From Cryptomeria japonica (Eukaryota; Streptophyta; Pinopsida; Cupressales; Cupressaceae), in contig NC_081409.1 of NCBI RefSeq assembly GCF_030272615.1, positions 473,736,573 through 473,800,572 on the forward strand: a stretch of DNA of 64,000 nt. Reading direction: 5' to 3'. Positions 56,551-64,000 of this stretch are shown here, one piece after another. The position numbers and the translations under genes were made by a program. Each line of letters opens with the position of its first letter. The stretch's first letter is position 1. The notes below the pieces were generated by a model. That model was not told the origin of the DNA, did not search any database, and was given only the letters and a program-made list of their open reading frames with translations.

Positions 56551-57212
56551 ATGGCCAGGGCTGGGAAAAGCTCTTCTGGATCAGTCAAAAACAAACAGGC
56601 GTCCTCAAATACGCCATCAGAGATAAGGCCCAAATCTCCAATGCAGAAAGTCGATAATTCTGGTACCATATCTGGAAGGATGAGAGAAAGAAAACCACAA
56701 ACACATGCACAAACAATCTCCTCAGTTCTTACTAAGAAAAGAATAGGGGAATCATCTGAATCAAGAAATGTTTCCATAACAGAGGAGCAAAAATCTCTAA
56801 GCAATAGTAAAAGGATGAATACTAATACTGTAGCGGGGAAGTTAGTTAAAAGGTCTTTGCAGAAGGCTTCAAAATTAAATTTTAAAAATGAGAGTCAGAA
56901 AAGACCAAGAAAAAGTTCTGCTTTGAGATCTTTTGCTGCAGGAAAATCTGAGCGCTCACAACAAAGAAAGACTAGAAGGTCAAAATGGAAGAGTGATTCT
57001 AAAAACACGATAAAGGAAAAAGCTGAGGGAACATGTAGTACAGAGGGGATGAAAAGGAGACAGCAGAGAAGAAAGCAGAAAAAGAAGGCACAAAATGTGC
57101 CCCTGGATGAAGTGTTGCGTGTAAATCGAAGGATCAAATATCTCTTCATCAAATTGAAACTGGAGCAGACCCTTATCGATGCATATTCTGGCGAGGGATG
57201 GAAAGGCCAGAG
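56551..57212 (+). CDS. First coding exon of a PRHA/HAT3.1-family PHD-finger homeodomain protein
   Basis: ATG 56551 (with an in-frame stop 34 bases upstream) opens 220 codons plus 2 bases. Residues 1-183 are rich in Lys, Arg and Ser with basic clusters such as KRRQQRRKQKKK, probable nuclear localisation signals. Residues about 184-220 (DEVLRVNRRIKYLFIKLK, then LEQTLIDAYSGEGWKGQ) match the conserved block upstream of the PHD finger in plant PRHA and HAT3.1 homeodomain proteins. In those proteins the next residues are S and a charged stretch. Here codon 221 would be split as AG by the donor AG|GTTTGTT at 57212/57213, giving Ser if the next exon begins with C or T. Reading on into the intron adds 18 unrelated residues to a stop at 57267. 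The family acts as nuclear transcription regulators. PHD finger and homeodomain exons must lie beyond the window. Confidence 0.8.
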
Positions 57213-57904
57213 GTTTGTTAAATGGAACTTCTCCATACTTAGCAGAAATACGAGTCAAGGCCTTTAAAATTTTCTTTTTTCAATTTATTATGAACTCATT
57301 AATCTTGTTATGTACATGTAATTAATTGCTTACTTATGTGAACTAATCACATAAATCATCTCCAATGGAAACATTTTTGTAGGCAGGACTTTTTTCTTTA
57401 TAAATACACAACTTTAGTACATGCCTCTAACTAGAGGAATGTTGCAAATCTACCAGAATGGCACAATATCGATTTGATAGTATTTCTTTTAGTTATTATA
57501 ATTGAAAGGTTAACAGTCCATTGCCACATTATAAATTTTGAGGCTACGAGCTTGTCTTGTTTGCGACAATCTTACCCATTAGATCTAGGTAATATTCTCT
57601 ATCCCTGTCTCTGATTGGGTTGATAGGCACTCTTGCTAAAACAAAAACCACTCCCACTTCAATACTTCATTAATTTTGGTCTTTTAAGTTCCCATTCTTG
57701 AAGTTTTTCCACCAATTTTCTGATCTCTTAGCAGGGCCTTTAAAAGAGAGATGAAATACGTAGTTTTGGAATGACAGGAGGTCATAGCTAAAAATTTCAA
57801 GTTTTTTTTTGTGTTCCATGGGGACATGTCCCTGGCCCTCAAACCTCTGTAGTTGTCCCCAATGGCGTTTTGGGTTCAGTAGGATAGCAAGGGACAGTTT
57901 GTTG

Positions 57905-58860
57905 ATTTCTGAGACAGCCGGTTATGTCTGAGATGTCCCTCGATTGTCCTGGGGATGGCCAGATGTCCTTAACAGTAAAGCAATTTGTTTATAATGTTTT
58001 GAAAATAAATCATTCATAACATCAAAAAAAGATTGTTAAATATATCATTGGAGCATTATAACAGCAGTATTACATGATAGCATAATAGCAGTAGTATAAA
58101 ATGATAGCATTATAACAGCAGCAATAAATCTATCATGGTAGCAGTATAACATCAATTAAATTAATTATGACAGCAGTGACACCAACGACAGTTATAGTAG
58201 TATAACAGCACTGAATATATTATCATTCAGAATTTCAGATATCAGTTTGTTCATCCCTGAGACAGCCAGTGATGTCTGAGATGTCCCTTGATTGTCCTGA
58301 GGATGGCCAGATGTCCTTAACAGCAAAGCAATTTGTTTATAACGTCTGAAAAAAAATCATTCATAACATCAAAAAAAGATTGTTAAATATATCATGCAGC
58401 ATCATAACAGCAGTATAACATGATAGCATAATAACAGTAGGATAAAATGATAGCATTATAACAGCAGCACTAAATTATAACAACAGCAATAAATGTATCA
58501 TGGCAGCATATAACAGTAGTTAAATTAATCATGACAGCAGTGACAGCAACAGCAGTTATAGTAGTATAGCAGCACTAAATATATCATCATTCGGATAACA
58601 GTTCATCCCTGAGACAGCCGATGATGTCTGAGATGTCCCTTGATTGTCCTGGGGACGGCAAGATGTCCTTAACAGCAAAGCAATTTGTTTATAATGTTAG
58701 AAAAAAAAATCGTTCATAACATCAAAAAAAGATTGTTAAATATATCATTGGAGCATTATAACAGCAGTATAACAACAATTAAATTAATCATGACAGCAGT
58801 GACGTACAACAGTTATAGTAGTATAACAACACTAAAAATATCATTCAGATTCCTATCTAA
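57905..58860. repeat. Tandem repeat, period about 350 bp, nearly three copies
   Basis: GAGACAGCC followed by a variable triplet and ATGTCTGAGATGTCCCT starts copies at 57911, 58259 and 58611 (spacings 348 and 352). Each copy goes on with GATGTCCTTAACAG, CAATTTGTTTATAA and a run of ATAACAGCAGTA-like words. The third copy is shortened. A related GGGGACATGTCCC word sits just before the first copy (57820). Confidence 0.9.
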
Positions 58861-59170
58861 TGGTATAAGTTATATTACAATTAACAGTAACAGCAAGAAT
58901 TTGGATTTCCGATATCATTGTTCAAAATGTTGCAAAATTCAAAATTAGCAATATTTTATCAGAGTCAGTTGCAAAAGTGATTACAGGTGCATTTGCCATG
59001 GTCTGGTACAGTGTGTTATCATGTTAGAAGTCCATATAATTTGTTTTTGGAATGTAGTTGGCATGCAGGCTTCTGCAGACATCATCCAACATCATTTTAA
59101 TAGTGTCATGTTATATGGCTGTCCATCAACTTGTAGAGATTTGTGTGTGTCTCTCTCTCTGTATATATGC

Positions 59171-59257
59171 TAGGTTGCCGGTTCGGGTTCGAAGAACCGG
59201 TATGCCGGTACAGCGAAATTTTGAAAAGGGGTTTGGGTTCGTTAGTACAAAACATGT

Positions 59258-59297
<40 letters not shown>

Positions 59298-59968
59298 CAG
59301 CCTATAAGCATGAATTAAGATTAGCATGTCACATAGCATCATATAAACAACAAAACCAACATAAACTTGTAATCATAGCATCATGATCATACCATAACAG
59401 CATCATATACATCAAGTTTAATATCAAAATGATAAAATATTCAAGTATCATTGTTTCAACTTTCAACAATTTAAAGTTTGATCATCAAATGGATTCTCTA
59501 ATTCATCATCCTCATTCTCCTCCTCCTCATCATTGACATTGACATTAGATGAATCAATGCCAATGCCAATGCCACTTGCACTTGCACTTTAAGTTTTCTC
59601 GCTATCTGAGTCATCAAATGCAACAAGTTGAGAAGTGAAAGCATCCAAATCAGTATGCTCTGGCTCTATATCCCACATCTTGGTTTCCCCTTGCTTGTAG
59701 TCATGTTGCTTGTGTGAAACGAGCCAAGTTAATGTTTTAAAACTCACTTTTAAAGTTATATTTTTATTTTTTATGTGGTGGAATTTAAAAAAATTAAATT
59801 TTGCAAAAAAAAATTAAATTTTGGGCTGTCAGACCCTTGGGTTCGATCTGGGTCCTCTTGGGTTCGACCTGGGTCCTCTTGAGTTCGACCTGGTCTGAAC
59901 CAGGCCTGTGAATCATGGACCCTGTCCGGACCAATATCAGGGGTCTAGGGGGCCGGACCGGTAACCAA
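59171..59968 (-). mobile_element. hAT-type DNA transposon remnant
   Basis: Imperfect terminal inverted repeats TAGGTTGCCGGTTCGG (59171-59186) and the complement of TTGGTTACCGGTCCGG (59953-59968) match at 13 of 16 positions. Between them, on the - strand (about 59740-59450), a frame reads QGETKMWDIE, then an acidic DDSDSE and DEEEENEDDE tail. This resembles the C-terminal end of plant hAT transposases after the dimerisation domain. The rest of the transposase is missing. Subterminal GGGTTCGA-CCTGGGTCCTC units repeat at 59838-59890. No 8-bp target duplication was found. Confidence 0.6.
59262..59294. repeat. (TA)n microsatellite
   Basis: About 16 TA units inside the hAT remnant; they create spurious Ile-Tyr ORFs on both strands. 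Confidence 0.95.
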
Positions 59969-59985
59969 GAGAAAATCGTTTAGAG

Positions 59986-60801
59986 TGTTAGTTTATTGTA
60001 ACTTAGTGAGGAAAATAAATAAGGATTCAAATCCTTATAGGGCTGGGCCCTTCTTCTTGATGTAACGTGGAGACTCAGCTGGGTCCTAGTCCCATGTAAC
60101 GTGTAGATGAAGCAATTGATGTCTATAGGGCTGGGCCCAAATGTAACGTGTGGACAAGCAATAGGGCTGGGTCCAAAAGGTAATGTCACACAAATTGCAA
60201 GTTATGTAGGCCCCAAATTGGGCGCCAAAATGCAAAGTAAAATATGTAAAATAAAGAGAATTGGTTAAGGCCGACTTAGAAGACTTGAACATGAATCTTG
60301 TATATAAACAAGATTCATTCTACGCAATAGACATTCATTTTTTTTTTTCATTGCTAGCCTTATGTAATCAGCCTTCAAAGAGCAGCAAACTATCTCCTTG
60401 TGTCAGCGACTCATTCCTAGGAACAACGAATTGTCTCAGTGGCAGCGAATCATATCCACAGTCAGCAAATTCACTCCTATGCTCTGTGAATGATCTGCAT
60501 GACAGCAAACAGCAAATCTGGATAGTGTAGATAAGTCTATCAAGCTATTCCTTGTGCCCTAGTTTGGAATCTTCATTCTGCTGTTCTTATTTATATGTTG
60601 CTTCAAGTGCAGTAAGCAAAGTTGTATGCTGATATCGTCGAATATAAACTTGGATCTTGTTGCTGGGTTTTTCACCTCCAAGAGGGAGGTTTTCCCAGGG
60701 TAAACTTGTGTTGTGTGCCGTTTCTATTTGTGTGCTTTGATTCTTGTGACTGCATTATTATTTCCTGCTCACTATTGTTAATCTGATCATGAAAATCAAC
60801 A
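59986..60801 (+). repeat. TR-GAG 5' LTR
   Basis: The first 200 bases contain repeated GGGCTGGGCCC and ATGTAACGTG words. AGCAGCAAAC and CAGCGAAT words recur at 60380-60510. It ends TGAAAATCAACA directly before the primer binding site. Confidence 0.9.
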
Positions 60802-60815
60802 TGGTATCAGAACCC
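60802..60815 (+). other. TR-GAG primer binding site
   Basis: TGGTATCAGAACCC abuts the LTR. It matches the initiator tRNA-Met site TGGTATCAGAGC except one or two bases at its inner end. Confidence 0.85.
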
Positions 60816-60884
60816 TAGGTCTGTATAGAGATTGTAATCAGATTTGTGCTTCCTTCTAACCTGTTGTTCAAAAGTTTAGTCCCC

Positions 60885-61652
60885 ATGGCTTCTTATATCA
60901 GGTCTGAAGATAGGTTGGAAGGTCACACAAATTTCTCTTCTTGGAAGGTCAGGATAATGATGGCATTGAATGATCTTGCTGAATATGTTAGCAAGAATGC
61001 TAAGGAACCTGAGGGTGCAAGTGAGAAAGGAGATTGGAAGAAGAAGGACTTCCAAGCTCAAAGGATAATAATAGACTCCATCAAAAATCATTTGGTGCCA
61101 TCCATCTCCACGAAGAAGTCCGCTAGGGAGATGTTCTCTACATTGGAAAAGATGTACGAAGTCAACAATACCAGCTACATCCTTGCCTTAAGGAATCAAC
61201 TCTCCTACATCAAATTAGAGAAAGAAGAACCTGTTGCTGCTTACTTCATGAGAATCTCTGAGCTAAGAGATCAACTTGCCACCATTGGGAAGAGCATTGA
61301 AGACAGTGACTTATCTATGACTGCCCTAAATGGTCTTCCTCCCTCTTGGGAACCATTTGTTCAAGGAATCTGTGCCAGAGTTGAGCTTCCTAAGTTTGAT
61401 CAATTAATGGGATATTGCATTCAAGAAGAGTCTCGGTTGGCTGCGAAAGGAAAAATTAAGAACCCTTATGATGAGCAACATGTCCTCTTGGCTAAGAAGG
61501 AAGGCAGCCATTGGAAGAAAAATGATTCCAAGAGAAATAGAAATTTCAGCTTTCCTACCCCTCCTTCAAAGAAAAGACCAAGAGACTTATCCCACATCCG
61601 ATGCTTCCGATGCAACAAGCGTGGTCACTTTGCAAGGGACTGTCAAATTTAG
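60885..61652 (+). CDS. Intact Copia-type gag of the TR-GAG element
   Basis: ATG 60885 opens 255 codons without a stop, ending with TAG... at 61652. The ORF extends upstream to 60846, but MASYIRSEDRLEGHTNFSSW is the typical Copia gag start. The core has WKVRIMMALND, AAYFMRISELRDQLATIGKS and ALNGLPPSWEPFVQGICARV. The zinc knuckle CFRCNKRGHFARDC lies at residues 241-254, just before the end. It would bind element RNA and form virus-like particles. Similarity to the gag of Copia-A (FMRIS, ALxGLPxxW, FVQGI) suggests a shared subfamily and a possible helper. In contrast to all other TE frames in the window it is unbroken. Confidence 0.92.
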   Translation: MASYIRSEDRLEGHTNFSSWKVRIMMALNDLAEYVSKNAKEPEGASEKGDWKKKDFQAQRIIIDSIKNHLVPSISTKKSAREMFSTLEKMYEVNNTSYILALRNQLSYIKLEKEEPVAAYFMRISELRDQLATIGKSIEDSDLSMTALNGLPPSWEPFVQGICARVELPKFDQLMGYCIQEESRLAAKGKIKNPYDEQHVLLAKKEGSHWKKNDSKRNRNFSFPTPPSKKRPRDLSHIRCFRCNKRGHFARDCQI

Positions 61653-62460
61653 GATGAGCAAGAAGATGCAAACATAAATGAAGTATCAAATCCTCACAAT
61701 CGTGAAGATTTCCTCTTTTGATCTATTGGTTTGTTGATCCATCCTTAAGTTAAATTCTGTTAGATTTAAGTTTGGTTCCAACTTTAAGTCAGAAATTTGT
61801 TGTGGATTTATCTTCTAGATAGGGTTTTAGAGGGAGTCCCGTGACATCTTTAAAATACTCTTTATCTCAGTAGAATTTTATTGCTGGTTTCTAATCATTG
61901 TGATCTATTGCTCTAATGAAGGAATTGATAAATGTGATAATTGATTATTGCAAATGTTTTCCTTTATTATATTCTATGTTGAAACTAACAAGTGTTTTGG
62001 TTATATTCTATGATACACTGGGTGTATCATCCACCCTCTGCGGAGTGCAAGGTGAGTTCACCCTGTGTGGTGTGCAAGGTGACAAGTTGTTCTTCTTAGT
62101 GAAGAAGCTTATGTATCCTCAGCGGTTGTGCATGATTTATGTTGTATGGTTATATATATCTTTGAGTATTAATTATTGCAGGTGTGCATATGGAAAGGTC
62201 TCTGTCATCCTCTGCGAATGTGCATGATGAAAGATCATGGTGTTACATGCAGTGTAAAGTTATGAAGCATTGGTTTCATCCTCTATAGGCATTGCAAGAG
62301 AAGATCATGCAAAGGTTCATTGTAGTATAATTGCGTGATCAAATCACGAATTGTATATTGATTGTACTATCAGGGCTGGGCCCTAATCTTAAACATTGTA
62401 ATTATTCATGCCATGGGATTGTCCATGTGAATATGGTTATGTATTTATTTTCCTCCCTAG
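61653..62460 (+). other. Non-coding 3' part of the TR-GAG internal region
   Basis: No pol motif is present. CACCCTCTGCGGAGTGCAAGG and related CCTCTGCG-AATGTGCAT words repeat between 62030 and 62300, like the spacer before the 3' LTR of full-length Copia relatives. The ORF at 61916-62227 shows no domain. Confidence 0.6.
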
Positions 62461-62471
62461 TTAAGAGGGAA
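62461..62471 (+). other. TR-GAG polypurine tract
   Basis: TTAAGAGGGAA directly before TGTTAGTTT. Confidence 0.8.
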
Positions 62472-63321
62472 TGTTAGTTTATTGTACTTAGTGAGGAAAA
62501 TAAATAAGGATTCGAATCCTTATAGGACTGGGCCCTCCTTCTTGATGTAACGTGGAGACTCAGCTGGGCCCTTCTTCTTGATGTAACGTGGAGACTTAGC
62601 TGGGTCCTATTCCCATGTAACGTGTAGATTAAGCAATTGATGTCTATAGGGCTGGGCCCAAATGTAACGTGTGGACAAGCAATAGGGCTGGGTCCAAAAG
62701 GTAACGTGGCACAAATTGCAAGTTATGTAGGCCCCAAATTGGGTGCCAAAATGCAAAGTAAAATATGTAAAATAAAGAGAATTGGTTAAGGCCGATTTAG
62801 AAGACTTGAACATGAATCTTGTATATAAACAAGATTCATTCTACACAATAGACATTCATTTTTTTTTTCATTGCTAGCCTTATGTAATCAGCCTTCAAAG
62901 AGCAGCGAACTATCTCCTTGTGTCAGCGATTCATTCCTAGGAACAACGAATTGTCTTAGTGGCAGCGAATCATATCCACAGTCAGCAAATTCACTCCTAT
63001 GCTTTGTGAATGATCTGCCTGACAGCAAACAACAAATCTCGATAGTGCAGATAAGTCTATCAAGCTATTCCTTGTGCCCTAGTTTGGAATCTTCATTCTG
63101 TTGTTCTTATTTATATGTTGCTTCAAGTGCAGTAAGCAAAGTTGTTTGCTCATATTGTCGAATATAAACTTGGATCTTGTTGTTGGGTTTTTCATCTCCA
63201 AGAGGGAGGTTTTCCCAAGGTAAACTTGTGTTGTGTGCCCTTTCTATTTGTGTGCTTTGATTCTTGTGACTGCATTATTATTTCCTGCTCATTATTGTTA
63301 ATCTGATCACGAAAATTAACA
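62472..63321 (+). repeat. TR-GAG 3' LTR
   Basis: It matches 59986-60801. It carries an extra copy of the segment CCTTCTTGATGTAACGTGG-AGACT near 62536-62600, which explains the greater length. Confidence 0.9.
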
Positions 63322-63401
63322 ACATACAAAAAAAAATCTGTCAATTGTTAAAAAAAAACATTATAATCATTATATGCCATTGGCTTTAGAGACATAGCCA
63401 C

Positions 63402-63692
63402 TGGTTATTATTGAAAAATAAATTGAATGAATGATTCAATAATCGGATAATCTATTCAACAATATACAAGCATATATAAAGAGATTACAAGGACGACGTT
63501 CTAAATTAAGAATAAGTTGTTTAAAGTGAACTACTAAAAAGCTAAACACTAAATAAAGCTTAAAAGCTAATTAACTAAAAAGAAAAAGCTAAATGCTAAA
63601 TAAAGCTTAAAAGCTAATTAACTAAAAAGCTAAATGACCATCAAACAAGGAACTAAATATAGGTGACTAAAATATAATTAAATATTCTAATA
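63402..63692 (-). repeat. Probable LTR of a minus-strand retrotransposon that continues to the right
   Basis: On the - strand the segment follows a purine run AAGGGAGGG (63693-63701). It starts TATTAGAATATT (expected TG changed to TA), has CTTTATATATGC as a TATA-like site and ends CAATAATAACCA. Within it the word AGCTTTTTAGTTAATTAGCTTTTAAGC is partly duplicated (63540-63630). The partner LTR is outside the window. Confidence 0.45.
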
Positions 63693-64000
63693 CCCTCCCT
63701 TAATGGTCATTCTATCTACTAACTACCCTACAGAAGACATTGCAGGTCTTTTGATCACAAATGAAAAGAACACTCTGTTGCAGTGGAGACCTTCACTGGA
63801 TCTGAAAAGTGTTAATGACTAAGAATACCAGAATCCATCCAACTTGACGTTGGGTAACCAAACTGAAACCCAAAACCATGATTTGAGGAAAATCGGCAAA
63901 CCCTTTTGCAGAAGAGAATCAACTCCAAAACTGACTGCAAGATACCACGGTTGCAGATGTTCGCCCTGGCAGGTGCGACCCAAACTAACGGCAACAAAGC
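63693..64000 (-). mobile_element. Internal 3' end of the same minus-strand element, cut by the window
   Basis: A polypurine-like tract (63693-63710 on the - strand) is preceded by non-coding sequence without pol motifs. Assignment as a retrotransposon rests on the tract and the LTR-like neighbour. Confidence 0.35.

Larger units (their letters stand above)
59986..63321 (+). mobile_element. Gag-only LTR retrotransposon (TR-GAG type) in the intron
   Basis: LTRs of 816 bp (59986-60801) and 850 bp (62472-63321) start TGTTAGTTTATTG and end in AACA. They flank only 1670 bases with a primer binding site, one gag ORF and a polypurine tract, and no pol domain. This is the structure of terminal-repeat elements with a GAG domain, which must borrow polymerase and integrase from a relative. 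No target duplication is seen (TAGAG left, ACATA right), which suggests recombination between elements or later change. The LTRs differ by a few percent plus a tandem duplication of about 36 bases in the 3' copy. Confidence 0.88.
57213..64000 (+). other. Presumed first coding intron of the PHD-homeodomain gene, at least 6.8 kb
   Basis: It starts GTTTGTT after the exon and no matching downstream exon is visible before the window ends. It is filled with a 350-bp tandem repeat, a hAT remnant, a gag-only LTR element and the edge of a further LTR element. 57213-57760 is plain AT-rich sequence. Long TE-filled introns are typical of conifers. If the gene is a truncated copy, this would be intergenic DNA instead. 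Confidence 0.6.

Noticed and set aside
56514-57258. Minus-strand ORFs opposite the homeodomain exon
   Set aside because: Shadows of the Lys/Arg/Ser-rich exon; no motif, while the + strand shows the conserved PRHA/HAT3.1 block and splice donor.
59058-59342. ORFs on both strands with Ile-Tyr runs
   Set aside because: Produced by the (TA)n microsatellite in the hAT remnant.

Overview
The window looks like repeat-rich intergenic and intronic DNA from a seed plant with a very large genome. A gymnosperm is the best guess. This is inferred from deeply nested plant retrotransposons, a Tat-lineage Ty3/Gypsy element, chromovirus LTRs over 4 kb long, a decayed LINE, a hAT remnant, and a single host exon followed by a TE-filled intron. 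Nothing suggests a bacterial or organellar origin. No tRNA or rRNA gene and no CRISPR array was seen.

Region 1 (1-39.5 kb) is one old Tat-lineage Ty3/Gypsy element on the + strand, entering from the left edge and split by younger insertions. Its gag-protease occupies 3-2446. A Copia element on the - strand (Copia-A, 3228-9181, 5-bp target duplication CAAGT) interrupts the linker. The reverse transcriptase (RT) is cut at 10482 by a Tekay-like chromovirus (10483-30365, duplication CATGG). That chromovirus has 4.56-kb LTRs, and its 3' LTR carries a second Copia element (Copia-B, 21311-28100) and a short poly-A retroposon (29647-29751, 16-bp duplication). Tat RT, RNase H, a second RNase H and integrase resume at 30366-33140. 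An AT-rich 3' region follows, with an antisense plant-mobile-domain (PMD) ORF (37167-35040), short repeat arrays, a polypurine tract (PPT) and the start of the 3' LTR at 38314.

Region 2 (39.8-50 kb) holds two decayed - strand reading frames of an unrecognised family (43043-39869 and 47184-44821). They appear distantly related to each other. Each is preceded on its own strand by an array of different short inverted repeats (CCGAT-type at 43.3-44.3 kb; CGGGTTTGTAAACCCG-type at 47.4-48.1 and 49.8-49.9 kb). The second array is interrupted by a probable solo LTR (48092-49576). The PMD ORF also has a repeat array upstream, so the arrangement antisense ORF plus hypervariable array occurs three times. 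This is the most unusual structure in the window.

Region 3 (50-55.2 kb) is mostly unassigned AT-rich DNA, with one unrecognised 159-codon ORF, an LTR-like remnant and the 3' part of a decayed LINE.

Region 4 (55.3-64 kb) contains the only convincing host gene. It is the first coding exon (56551-57212) of a PHD-finger homeodomain protein of the PRHA/HAT3.1 family, ending at a canonical splice donor. The rest of the window reads as its first coding intron, carrying a 350-bp tandem repeat, a hAT remnant, a gag-only LTR element (TR-GAG type, 59986-63321) with an intact gag ORF, and the edge of another - strand LTR element.

Nearly all TE reading frames are broken, and the stops are mostly TAG or TAA where glutamine would be expected, as if by C-to-T decay of methylated DNA. 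The exceptions are the TR-GAG gag and the host exon.
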